Positions 28,989 to 37,486 of a stretch of DNA of 64,000 nt are shown one piece after another. The DNA comes from Blastocatellia bacterium (GTDB lineage Bacteria > Acidobacteriota > Blastocatellia > Chloracidobacteriales > JADJPF01). The notes under the pieces were generated by a model. That model ran no database searches. It was not told the origin of the DNA and worked only from the letters and a program-made list of their open reading frames with translations. The DNA lies in assembly GCA_025057015.1 (NCBI GenBank), contig JANWYG010000019.1:62001-126000 (forward strand), written 5' to 3'. Positions within the stretch are counted from its first letter, which is position 1. The number at the start of each line of letters is the position of its first letter. A program made the position numbers and the translations under genes.

Positions 28989-28997
28989 ATTATAACA
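28989..28997 (-). promoter_or_regulatory. Extended -10 promoter (TGTTATAAT) next to the metallopeptidase start
   Basis: On the minus strand TGTTATAAT is a perfect TGn-TATAAT extended -10 element. Its last base is eight bases from the ATG of the metallopeptidase, so transcription would begin at or within a base or two of the A of the start codon. I see no clear -35 box, which extended -10 promoters can do without. Confidence 0.5.
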
Positions 28998-29061
28998 CCT
29001 GTCAATGCTAAGACGAGTATCAGCTGCTCTGTTTTAATCTTCTCTACTTATGGAGGGGTTG

Positions 29062-29901
29062 ATGAGATTGCTCGTGATAATATTGTTTGCTTTGCCGGTA
29101 GCGGCTCAGCAGTATCTTACTGGAAATATAGAATACATCCGAGGTTTTCGCTCCACAGTGCTGTCTAATAGTCGGGATATTATAATCTATTTGCCACCAG
29201 ACTACTATCGCAGTAATGCGCAGTATCCAGTCTTTTACATGCATGACGGGCAGAATCTGTTTGATGGCAACACCTCGTTTATTCGAGGTCAGGAGTGGCG
29301 CGTCGATGAAACGGCCGAGCAATTGATCTCTGGCGGTGAAATAGAACCGATAATAATAGTCGGCGTATATAATGCGGGCTCTCAACGTATCTATGAGTAT
29401 ACACCTACCGTGGATGAAACTTTTCAGGCTGGTGGTGGGGGAGACCTATACGGCAAGTTTCTGGTCGAGGAGCTAAAGCCTTATATAGACTCAAAATATA
29501 GGACGCTTAAGGCGGCAGAACACACTGCTTTAGGAGGGTCTTCTCTTGGTGGTTTGATCACTATCTATTTAGGTCTAAAGTATCCTCAAGTCTTTGGCAA
29601 GTTAGCCGTAATGTCTCCGTCAGTCTGGTGGAACTCGCGGTACATTCTCGGCTACGTGAATTCGTCGGCGAAAGTAAACTGTAAGATATGGGAAGATGTA
29701 GGTACGAGCGAAGGATCTGACTTTACGACCAAACAGATGGTCAAGCTTGATGCGAGGAAACTTCGTGATGCACTTATCAAAAAAGGTTGGGAACTTGGAA
29801 AGGATCTTGTGTACTTTGAGGCTAAGCGAGCTCAGCATAATGAGGCTGCCTGGGCAGCACGCATGCCTGAAGTGCTTAAATACTTGTTTCCAAAGAAATG
29901 A
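29062..29901 (+). CDS. Exported esterase (enterochelin esterase/esterase D-like)
   Basis: 279-residue alpha/beta hydrolase. The ATG at 29062 is chosen since a GGAGGGG site lies right before it and the signal peptide starts there (MRLLVIILFALPVAAQ). The nucleophile is in GGSSLGG near 155; the hydrophobic oxyanion strand is YFHDG-like (YMHDGQNLFDG); the likely catalytic His is in AQHNEAAW near residue 260. Family members hydrolyse esters of enterochelin, feruloyl groups or acyl sugars; the substrate cannot be deduced. Confidence 0.85.
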   Translation: MRLLVIILFALPVAAQQYLTGNIEYIRGFRSTVLSNSRDIIIYLPPDYYRSNAQYPVFYMHDGQNLFDGNTSFIRGQEWRVDETAEQLISGGEIEPIIIVGVYNAGSQRIYEYTPTVDETFQAGGGGDLYGKFLVEELKPYIDSKYRTLKAAEHTALGGSSLGGLITIYLGLKYPQVFGKLAVMSPSVWWNSRYILGYVNSSAKVNCKIWEDVGTSEGSDFTTKQMVKLDARKLRDALIKKGWELGKDLVYFEAKRAQHNEAAWAARMPEVLKYLFPKK

Positions 29902-29907
29902 CCTTCT

Positions 29908-30902
29908 ATGGCTACGCTTTATCTTACCGAACAAGGAGCAACTCTGCATAAGGAGTCAAAGCGTTTCATAATAGAGCTAGCTGGGGAGGTACTCGCTGAA
30001 ATTCACGAGTTCAAAGTTGATCGTGTGGTTATCTTTGGCAACGTTCAATTAACTACTCAGACGATAGCGTTTCTTTTTCAAAGCGCATAGACACGGCATT
30101 TATGACTCTGCAGGGTCGGTTGAAGGGGCGGCTAACGCCTATAGAGTCTCGTGACATACCTCTGAGATTGCGTCACTATGAGCTTTCACAGAAACCTGAG
30201 TTTGCCCTAGAGATCTCTAAGCGCATAGTAGAAGGTAAGATAGCTAATTCTATAGCTATGCTTGCGCGCTATCAGCGCAATCACCCAGAAGTATTTTTTG
30301 ATAGTCATATTGAGCGGCTATCATTGCTGCATGAAGAAGTTTTTCGCAAACGCACTCTAGATAGCCTCAGAGGTGTTGAGGGTCAAGCTGCTGCTTTGTA
30401 CTTTGAGTGCTTCGGAAGTATGAGCAAATCTGCTGAAACTTTCATCCGCAAGCGGCGCCCACCTACAGATCCTGTTAATGCCTTGCTCAGCTTTGGGTAT
30501 ACTTTGCTCTATAATGAAGCAATAGGTGTACTTTCGATTAGTGGCTTTGATCCTTACCTGGGGTTCTTCCATGGAATAAACTACGGTCGCTGCTCGCTTG
30601 CCCTTGACCTTATAGAGGAATTTAGACATGTAGTGATTGACCGGCTAGTGATAACTAGTATCAATCTCGGAGTATTCCAAGTTCAACACTTTGAAGTAGG
30701 GCCTGAAGGTGGCTATTATCTCAAGGAAGAGCCCCGGAAGCGATTTCTCAAAGAGTATGAGAAGTTTATGACTTCGAAGTTTGAACACGGACGCGCAGCT
30801 GAACGTACTTGTTTTCGTAAGGCATTGCACGAGCAGGCACTAAAGCTTCAGAAAAGCATCCTTGAGCGGAAAGATTACGAACCTTTTAAGGGATGGAGAT
30901 AG
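29908..30902 (+). pseudogene. cas1: CRISPR integrase Cas1, frameshifted
   Basis: Cas1 inserts spacers into CRISPR arrays. The first 60 codons (29908-30087) encode the beta-domain start, MATLYLTEQGATL and VVIFGNVQLTTQ, then a TAG at 30088. The rest follows in the -1 frame: restoring one A joins SAIDTAF to MTLQGRLKGRL, for a total of 331 residues, the usual Cas1 length. The C-terminal domain keeps the metal-site motifs: Glu in LYFECF, His in GFFHG, Asp in LALDLIEEFRH. So the break is the only visible defect. No cas3, cascade, csm or CRISPR repeats lie in the window. It follows the esterase gene by six bases, with no RBS visible. Confidence 0.85.
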
Positions 30903-30925
30903 GGTTGTAAAGAAAGGGAGGTCGT

Positions 30926-31048
30926 TTGAGTGAGCATCGAGATTCGACCGTCTTCTATGTCTTGGCCTACTTGACAATCTAAGCAGAGCTAGCAAGAGGT
31001 TTTAGTCTCTACTGTAGAGAAAGTGCACTTCCGGTCAAGAACTTTCCG
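30926..31048 (+). pseudogene. Possible degraded cas2 remnant
   Basis: Just after cas1, and behind a GGGAGG ribosome site, a TTG start reads LSEHRDSTVFYVLAYLTI then stops (31 codons at most). FYVLAY is the first strand of many Cas2 proteins, whose next residues are usually D-I. Downstream in the same frame, AELARGFSLYCRESAL resembles the Cas2 'RxKLAxxLxGFGxRVQxSVF' stretch. The agreement is partial and the frame is broken, so this remains a weak call. Confidence 0.33.
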
Positions 31049-31339
31049 CTACTCCAAGAGCTTACGTACAGCTTCTCTCTGTCGGTCTTTAGATATCAGA
31101 AGTTAAAAACTCCCTGTCCTTTGAGCCACGGCGCATACATTCAAGAGGAACGATTCTAGCAGATATGAATCCTGTAAAGCTTTACAGGTCTAAGGCAAGA
31201 CGTAGCTGTAAGAAGGTCGTTTTCTTGGAGATAGTATTTAGGCACTTCGGGCGTGTAGGCTGCCTAAGCGGAGCTTTGTCAGGAAGCTTAGTCTTGCTGC
31301 AGCCTTGCGAAAAAGTAGTCATCCTAGGGTACGTTCTTG

Positions 31340-31345
31340 TATAAT
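31340..31345 (+). promoter_or_regulatory. Candidate -10 box upstream of the VWA genes
   Basis: Perfect TATAAT, about 48 bases before the ATG of the first VWA gene. No good -35 box is seen at the right distance, so the call is tentative. Confidence 0.33.
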
Positions 31346-31393
31346 CTGTGTTTGGTAACTTTAATGGTGAGAAATAACTGTGCTTGAAGGGTT

Positions 31394-32353
31394 ATGAGGA
31401 AAGAACTTCTTGCGCTATTGGCTTTTGCTTTGACGGCTTTTGCTCAGGGCAACGGTGGAGATACGGTCACTCGAGATGAAACTACTAGGATTAAAGTCAC
31501 GAACGTAACACTGCCTGTTATAGTCACTGATAAGGATGGCCGCTTTGTATCAAATTTAACGAAGGAGAATTTCGAGGTTTACGAAGACAAAAAACTTCAG
31601 AAGATACAGGATTTCCAAGCTCAGGCTGATTTACCACTTTACATAGCTATCCTGTTGGACACTAGTGCTAGCGTCAAAGGCAAGCTCAAGTTTGAGAAGG
31701 AAGCTGTAACAAGCTTTTTACAGACGGTGCTACGCAGGCGCAAGGACCAAGCGCTACTTGTGACTTTTGATTCAAACGTAGAGATGAGACAGGACTTTAC
31801 TGACGATCTAGAGTTGTTGATCAAAGCGTTAAAGCCGGTCAAAGCGGCGGGTGAGACGACGTTGTATGACGCCGTCTATCGCGTTTGCGAAGAGAAGATG
31901 AGCAACGTGCCCACGCCTCGTAAGGTTATAGTCGTAATTTCTGACGGTGCAGATACTGCAAGCGAGCGAACATTGGAAGAAGCTATAGAGATAGCTCAGA
32001 GAAACGAAGTGGTCATCTTCGGCATCAGTACTAAAGGTGCGGGTTTCTTTGGTATAGAAGGTGGGCAAGTTGAAGGCGTAGATGACAAAGAACTTCGCCG
32101 GCTCTGTGAAGAAACCGGAGGCGAGGTTGCTTTTCCAGGCAACTACCTCGACTTAGAACGAGCCTTTGCGAATATTAATAACAAGTCGAGGAAGTATTAC
32201 TTGCTCGCCTATGAGCCGGAAGATCCTGAAAGACCGGGCTATCGTAGGATAGAAGTCAAGATAGTAGGTCGCAAGGATTTAAAACTAAGAACACGCAAGG
32301 GTTATAACATACCGGCGAGAGTAGAGAAGCGTTCGTCAGGTGGCGAAGGATAA
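31394..32353 (+). CDS. VWA-domain protein of the Acidobacterial type (first of two)
   Basis: 319 residues with a signal peptide (ending LTAFAQ). The N-terminal beta region reads VTLPVIVTDKDGRFV..LTKENFEVYEDKK, a hallmark of the VWFA-related proteins common in Acidobacteria. Then a von Willebrand A domain: MIDAS metal motif DTSAS near 83, TLYDAVY, and ISDGADTASE. Such proteins are exported and probably bind proteins or surfaces in a metal-dependent way. Two bases from a paralog. Confidence 0.88.
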   Translation: MRKELLALLAFALTAFAQGNGGDTVTRDETTRIKVTNVTLPVIVTDKDGRFVSNLTKENFEVYEDKKLQKIQDFQAQADLPLYIAILLDTSASVKGKLKFEKEAVTSFLQTVLRRRKDQALLVTFDSNVEMRQDFTDDLELLIKALKPVKAAGETTLYDAVYRVCEEKMSNVPTPRKVIVVISDGADTASERTLEEAIEIAQRNEVVIFGISTKGAGFFGIEGGQVEGVDDKELRRLCEETGGEVAFPGNYLDLERAFANINNKSRKYYLLAYEPEDPERPGYRRIEVKIVGRKDLKLRTRKGYNIPARVEKRSSGGEG

Positions 32354-32355
32354 GA

Positions 32356-33363
32356 ATGAGGGCACTACTTGTAATATTCCTTGCAGTTGGGGTTATACAG
32401 GCTCAAGTAGTAAGTAGCAGAGCACGCACTGTTACTAAAGCTCAGCAGGTAGAAGACGAAGGTGATGTCCTTAGGCTCGATACTGAGCTTGTCAGCGTGC
32501 CTTTTAGTGTAGTCGATAAACGCAATCGCTACATTACCGACCTCAAACAGGAAGACATAGCAGTATACGAGGATGGTAAGCAACAGGAGATATTCTCGTT
32601 TACAAAGGAGACCGACCTACCTCTGACTTTTGCCATATTGCTTGATATAAGTGGTAGTCAGGAACTTACGCTACCTGCGCAAAAGGAAGCGGCCTATAGA
32701 TTTTTGGAAAAAGTTCTCAAGCCTGACCGCGACCTTGCTGCGATAATTACGTTTCGCAAAGATGTAGAGATGGTGCAAGGTCTGACTTCGAACTTGAAGC
32801 AGCTTAAGCAGGTGCTTGATTCTGTTACGTTTAATGCAGGAGTAGGATCTATCGCTTCTACTCCTCCCTGGGGTGGAGTTTCTTATGCTGGTACATCGCT
32901 CTATGATGCCATATATGTCACGACGGATGAACTGCTCGAAAAAGAGGCAGGACGCAGAGTCATCATTGTGCTTACTGATGGGCGGGACACTACTTCTAGT
33001 TACTCGCGACAGAAAGCTATAGAGCGCGCCTGGCGAGCAGAAGTCATAATTTATGCAATAGGCATTCGCGGTATGGGACGCTACGGTGGGCAGATATTTA
33101 CTGAGGATATAGATCAAAAGACGCTACAGAAAATTACAGAAGAAACAGGCGGTAGGCTTTTTATACCAAAGGATGAGTCTGATTATGATGTCGCTTTTGC
33201 GCAAATAGAAGAGGACCTAAGGCAGCAATACATAGTCTCTTATGCTCCTACAAATGACGCAAAGGATGGTTCTTTCCGAAGTATTGCTGTAAAAATAATT
33301 AACAAAAACGCAAAGGACCTGCGCGTACTACATCGCAAAGGCTATTTTGCTAAAAAAGAATAA
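32356..33363 (+). CDS. VWA-domain protein of the Acidobacterial type (second of two)
   Basis: 335 residues; signal peptide MRALLVIFLAVGVIQA. Same design as the preceding protein: SVPFSVVDKRNRYITDLKQEDIAVYEDGK, MIDAS DISGS near 95, SLYDAIY, VIIVLTDGRDTTSS, and a C-terminal segment YIVSYAPTND. A Gly/Pro-rich insertion (TPPWGGVSYAG) lies near 170. It starts two bases after the first VWA stop, so the pair is surely co-translated and likely arose by duplication. Partner or ligand unknown. Confidence 0.88.
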   Translation: MRALLVIFLAVGVIQAQVVSSRARTVTKAQQVEDEGDVLRLDTELVSVPFSVVDKRNRYITDLKQEDIAVYEDGKQQEIFSFTKETDLPLTFAILLDISGSQELTLPAQKEAAYRFLEKVLKPDRDLAAIITFRKDVEMVQGLTSNLKQLKQVLDSVTFNAGVGSIASTPPWGGVSYAGTSLYDAIYVTTDELLEKEAGRRVIIVLTDGRDTTSSYSRQKAIERAWRAEVIIYAIGIRGMGRYGGQIFTEDIDQKTLQKITEETGGRLFIPKDESDYDVAFAQIEEDLRQQYIVSYAPTNDAKDGSFRSIAVKIINKNAKDLRVLHRKGYFAKKE

Positions 33364-33382
33364 CTGAAAAGCTGAGGTGTGT

Positions 33383-34507
33383 ATGAAAGGTATATTGCTC
33401 TTTTGCTTGAGTTTCTTATGTGGAAGCATAGTTTACGCAAGCAGTGGAACATCTTCTGTTTCAGATTTGCTTGCTGTTATGCCGAATGCTAACTTTGTCG
33501 CTTTAGTGGACGTACAGCAGATTTATAGCCATAGGTGGTTTTCGACTATCATTAATAAGGATCCTAAAACTTCTGAAGAATTTAAAAAGGTAGAAACTCT
33601 ACTTGCTAGTCAAGGAATCGATTTGCGACAGGTAAGATACCTTGCAGTTGGAGGAACATTTGTTCGTGGCGGAAGCTTCGGCAGCATGTATTTTCTGGTC
33701 AACGGAGGCTTCGAGCGTGAAAGATTGATGTCATCCCTGGCTGAGCTCAAAAAGGTGATTACTACTCAAACTTATGAAGGTAGTACTATATACCTTATGG
33801 AAGATAGCGGTGTAGATCTCCTAGGAAGTGTTGACCAGCTTAAGGGAATGGCTAAACCGCAGAGAATAGCGTTTGTGTTTTTATCGCAAGACACCGTATG
33901 CTTAGGCGATCTGGACACTGTGAAGAACGCTTTAGACGTACGCGCAGGGAAGCAGAAGAGTCTTATGGCAAATACCGATATGACATCATATATAGGTCGT
34001 ACTTCTCCTGCGGCCTTGATGCGTTTTGCCATAAAGATCCCTCCACAGGAAAAACAGCCGGCGAAAGCTCGCTCGAAGATAGGTAATGACGACCTAGAAG
34101 ATGAATCTGGATCCTCTTCAGTTCCAGCAGGTATGAATGATGATCCGTTCGGCTTAAGTAAGGTAATAGATAGTGTTGAGGCGACCTACGGCATACTTGA
34201 TATATCAAGTGGCATCACGCTAGACAGCAATACTGTCACCAAAACAGAGGCTGACGCTAAGCAAATGTCCGAAGCTCTGACGGGTCTTCTTACCCTGGCT
34301 AAGATGATGGGCACTTCTGAAATTAAAGACAAAAAACAAGCCAAGCTGCTTAATGATGTACTTTCTGCTATCTCGATTAGTAGCGCAGGTCGGGAGATGA
34401 GGCTTACTGTGAGTCTCAGTGATGCTTTGCTGGATGAAATAAAAGCTGCTATAGAACTCGAAGTGCAGAAATCATCCGCTGGTGCAAAGAGTTTTCCTCA
34501 AGAATAG
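33383..34507 (+). CDS. Exported protein of unknown function (DUF3352-like)
   Basis: 374 residues from the ATG at 33383, preceded by GAGG with correct spacing; a GTG at 33377 is less likely. Signal peptide MKGILLFCLSFLCGSIVYA. The mature protein begins SDLLAVMPNANFVALVDVQQI, followed by alternating strands and helices (RYLAVGGTFVRGGSFGSMYFL), similar to bacterial DUF3352-type proteins. A hydrophilic acidic stretch lies near 235-260. Follows the VWA pair by 19 bases, so probably the same transcript. Function unknown. Confidence 0.6.
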   Translation: MKGILLFCLSFLCGSIVYASSGTSSVSDLLAVMPNANFVALVDVQQIYSHRWFSTIINKDPKTSEEFKKVETLLASQGIDLRQVRYLAVGGTFVRGGSFGSMYFLVNGGFERERLMSSLAELKKVITTQTYEGSTIYLMEDSGVDLLGSVDQLKGMAKPQRIAFVFLSQDTVCLGDLDTVKNALDVRAGKQKSLMANTDMTSYIGRTSPAALMRFAIKIPPQEKQPAKARSKIGNDDLEDESGSSSVPAGMNDDPFGLSKVIDSVEATYGILDISSGITLDSNTVTKTEADAKQMSEALTGLLTLAKMMGTSEIKDKKQAKLLNDVLSAISISSAGREMRLTVSLSDALLDEIKAAIELEVQKSSAGAKSFPQE

Positions 34508-34611
34508 AGACTTCCTTATCAGATGGAAGCTCATTAGCTCAAGTGAACTGGAAGGCAGATATTTGATGCCTTTACCTTTTTTCAGGAGAAGCTCTTAGGC
34601 AAAGCAAGTAT

Positions 34612-35877
34612 ATGCGGCTGATACTTACAAATATAGGACAGTTGGTGACGCTAGCTGGAGCCAAAGGGCCTCGCGTTGGCGACCAAATGCGCTCTCTCTC
34701 TATACTCGAAGATGTAGCTGTTGTTTGCGAAAACGGAAAAATTGTCGAGATACTTCCCAGTGGCAACTTACGCCCTACGTTTCGTTCTAAGGAAGCATAC
34801 GTTGATGTTGCAGGAAGAGTAGTTACACCTGGCTTGATTGATGCGCATACGCATCTTGTGTTTGCTGGTACTCGTATAGAAGAGTATGAAATGCGCATTC
34901 TCGGCAGTAGCTATAGCGAAATAGCTGCTTTGGGCGGTGGTATACGCTCTACAGTACGGCGCACGCAAGCACTTGACGAGGATGAGTTGCTTGATGAGTC
35001 TCGCCAACATCTCGAGATGATGCTAGCTTGTGGTACTACTACAGCTGAAGTCAAAAGCGGTTATGGGCTTTCCAAAAAGGACGAGTTGAAGATACTGCGG
35101 GTTGTACGTCGATTGGCCGAAGAAGCAAGAGCTGACCTTGTTCCTACTTTCTTAGGTGCACACGAGATTCCGGATGAATATCGATCTGATAGAGACGGCT
35201 ATGTGAGGCTTGTCATTGAAGAGATGTTGCCAGCAGTAAGTGCTGAAGGACTTGCGCGCTACTGCGATGTTTTCTGTGAGGAGAGAGTCTTTAGTTTAGA
35301 AGAAGCGCGCGCTATCTTGCTTGCAGCTCGTAGCTATGGTCTCGGATTGCGTCTACATGCTGATCAGTTGACTCTCTCTGGTGGAGCAGCACTAGCGGCC
35401 GAGCTACGAGCTGCTACCGCCGATCATTTAGAACAGATAGGCGAAAGTGAGATGACTTTGCTACGCGATGCCGAAGTTATGCCGGTGTTGTTACCTGGTT
35501 CGGTTTTTCATCTGGGGCTTAAGAAGTATCCTCTAGCTAGACGGATGATCGATCTAGGACTTGCCGTGGTTATAGCAACCGACTTTAATCCCGGAAGTTC
35601 ACCTACGCCTAGCCTGCCGATGGTAATGAGTCTTGCCTGCACTCAGATGCAGATGACACCTGCTGAAGCCCTCACGGCCTGTACTATAAATGCTGCTTGT
35701 AGCCTAGGGATGGAAGACTCTGTCGGCTCTATAGAAGTAGGCAAGCAAGCAGATCTTGTTGTCTTTAATTGTACTGATTACAGGCAGATACCTTATTTCT
35801 TTGGCATGAACTTAGTCCGTATGGTAATCAAACGCGGCAAAGTGCTCGATCTTGCTTTCGACGGAAAAAGGATATAG
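34612..35877 (+). CDS. hutI: Imidazolonepropionase
   Basis: Third enzyme of histidine degradation: hydrolyses imidazolone-propionate to N-formimino-glutamate. 421 residues, normal for the amidohydrolase family. Metal-binding HTH is in TPGLIDAHTHLVFAGTR near 78; catalytic His near residue 250 in RLHADQL, and the DFNPGSSPT block near 325. The ATG has a weak AAGCAAGT in front. Overlaps possible upstream starts of ftcD, so the two are probably co-translated. Confidence 0.95.
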   Translation: MRLILTNIGQLVTLAGAKGPRVGDQMRSLSILEDVAVVCENGKIVEILPSGNLRPTFRSKEAYVDVAGRVVTPGLIDAHTHLVFAGTRIEEYEMRILGSSYSEIAALGGGIRSTVRRTQALDEDELLDESRQHLEMMLACGTTTAEVKSGYGLSKKDELKILRVVRRLAEEARADLVPTFLGAHEIPDEYRSDRDGYVRLVIEEMLPAVSAEGLARYCDVFCEERVFSLEEARAILLAARSYGLGLRLHADQLTLSGGAALAAELRAATADHLEQIGESEMTLLRDAEVMPVLLPGSVFHLGLKKYPLARRMIDLGLAVVIATDFNPGSSPTPSLPMVMSLACTQMQMTPAEALTACTINAACSLGMEDSVGSIEVGKQADLVVFNCTDYRQIPYFFGMNLVRMVIKRGKVLDLAFDGKRI

Positions 35878-35920
35878 ACTTGCCCTTTCCAGTTTTTTGA
35901 GGGAGCAAGTTCTAGATTGC

Positions 35921-37483
35921 ATGGAAAAAATAGTAGAGTGCATACCTAATTTTAGCGAAGGCAGGCGCCGCGAAGTAGTAGATAGTATAGTAACTACTAT
36001 AGAAAGCGTGCCCGGTGTTGTGCTCTTAGACATGGAAATGGACGCCGACCATAACAGATCGGTTATAACTTTTGTTGGCGAACCGATGGCCTGCGTTGAA
36101 GCTGCTGTAAAGGCCGCTGGGCGAGCTGCAGAACTGATTGACCTGAACGTGCACCGTGGTGAGCATCCTCGCATAGGTGCTACGGACGTGATTCCGTTTG
36201 TTCCTATCTCCAACGTGACGATGGACGATTGCGTTAAGTTGGCTCACGAGGCTGCTCGTCGTATAGCTGAACAGTATCTCATACCTGTCTATCTATATGA
36301 AGCGGCTGCTACTAGGCCAGACCGTGTGAATCTTGCTGACATACGAAGAGGTGAGTTCGAAGGACTACGAAACGAGATTCAAACTAACCCCGCTCGACGG
36401 CCTGACTATGGTGAAGCAATGATACATCCGACGGCTGGAGCTACAGTTGTAGGTGCACGGCCGCCGCTTATAGCGTATAACGTGAACTTGGGTACGGAGG
36501 ACGTCTCTATCGCAAAGAAGATAGCAAAAGCCGTGCGCTTTGCAACCGGTGGGCTGAGATACGTGAAAGCTCTCGGATTTGAGCTTAAGGATAGAAAGAT
36601 AGTTCAAGTGTCGATGAATATGGTTAACTACGAGGGAACACCTCTGTTTCGTGCGTTTGAAATGATTAAGCGCGAAGCTGAAAGGTATGGCGTAAATGTC
36701 GTAGGCAGCGAAATAGTGGGGTTGGTACCTCAGGCAGCACTCAATGACTGTGTCGACTATTACCTTAGATTGGAAAACTTTTCTAAAGACCAGATATTGG
36801 AGCATCGGTTACAGACGGCACTTGCAGAGGCTTCGAGAAAACGAGCCAGGTTGAGTGAAAACTATGGCCGTTTCCCGGATCTAGTGGCAGCAGGGACTCC
36901 TACACCTGGCGGCGGCAGCGTTGCGGCACACTGTGGAATGCTGTCTGCCGCTCTCGGACAAATGATGTGCAACCTTACTATAGGTAAAAAGAAATATGTC
37001 GAGGTAGAAGATCGAGTCAAACAGATACTCGATCAGCTGGCGAAGTTGCGTACCGAGCTTTGTCAAGCAATAGAGGAAGATGCAAAGAGCTTTGAAGCCG
37101 TGATGCAGGCTTCGAAACTGCCTAAGGATACACAAGAGGAGCAGGCTGCACGGGCGGCAGCGCTTGATCAAGCTACACGTAAAGCAGCTGAAGTGCCGCT
37201 GTGTACAGCTCAAGCTGCTCTTAAGGTACTTGAGCTGCTCGCTGAGCTTGCAAGAATTGGCAATAAGAATGTGTTAACGGACGTAGGTGTGGGAGCTCTG
37301 CTTGCAGAAACTGCTGTGCGCGGTGCTTACTATAACGTGCTAGTAAACCTTGCATCGATAGCTGATGAAAACTACCGCACTGATTTGCGAAAAAAAGGAC
37401 ATCAAGTAGTTCATCAGGCCAAAGGACTATCTGTGGAGATAACTCGGCAGATAGAAAGCAGTTTTGGTATTTCAGAGGAGTAG
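35921..37483 (+). CDS. ftcD: Bifunctional glutamate formimidoyltransferase / formimidoyl-THF cyclodeaminase
   Basis: Transfers the formimino group from formiminoglutamate to tetrahydrofolate and then releases ammonia to form methenyl-THF, joining histidine breakdown to one-carbon metabolism. I chose the ATG at 35921 (MEKIVECIPNFSEG), the usual N-terminus; an upstream ATG at 35852 would add 23 atypical residues inside hutI. The 520 residues contain the transferase domain (about 1-320) with the HRGEHPRIGATDVIPFVP motif near 78, and the cyclodeaminase domain (about 328-510) beginning AAGTPTPGGGSVAAHCGMLS. The fusion is typical of animals and some bacteria; many others use separate genes. Confidence 0.94.
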   Translation: MEKIVECIPNFSEGRRREVVDSIVTTIESVPGVVLLDMEMDADHNRSVITFVGEPMACVEAAVKAAGRAAELIDLNVHRGEHPRIGATDVIPFVPISNVTMDDCVKLAHEAARRIAEQYLIPVYLYEAAATRPDRVNLADIRRGEFEGLRNEIQTNPARRPDYGEAMIHPTAGATVVGARPPLIAYNVNLGTEDVSIAKKIAKAVRFATGGLRYVKALGFELKDRKIVQVSMNMVNYEGTPLFRAFEMIKREAERYGVNVVGSEIVGLVPQAALNDCVDYYLRLENFSKDQILEHRLQTALAEASRKRARLSENYGRFPDLVAAGTPTPGGGSVAAHCGMLSAALGQMMCNLTIGKKKYVEVEDRVKQILDQLAKLRTELCQAIEEDAKSFEAVMQASKLPKDTQEEQAARAAALDQATRKAAEVPLCTAQAALKVLELLAELARIGNKNVLTDVGVGALLAETAVRGAYYNVLVNLASIADENYRTDLRKKGHQVVHQAKGLSVEITRQIESSFGISEE

Positions 37484-37486
37484 CTT

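Larger units (their letters stand above)
30903..31393 (+). other. Gene-free stretch of about 490 bases after cas1
   Basis: Apart from the possible cas2 remnant at its left end and a TATAAT at 31340, I see no gene, no CRISPR-like repeat and no tRNA. It is consistent with decayed DNA from a lost cas operon. Confidence 0.6.

Noticed and set aside
30903-31393. CRISPR array after cas1
   Set aside because: I read the whole stretch and found no repeat of 20 or more bases at regular spacing.
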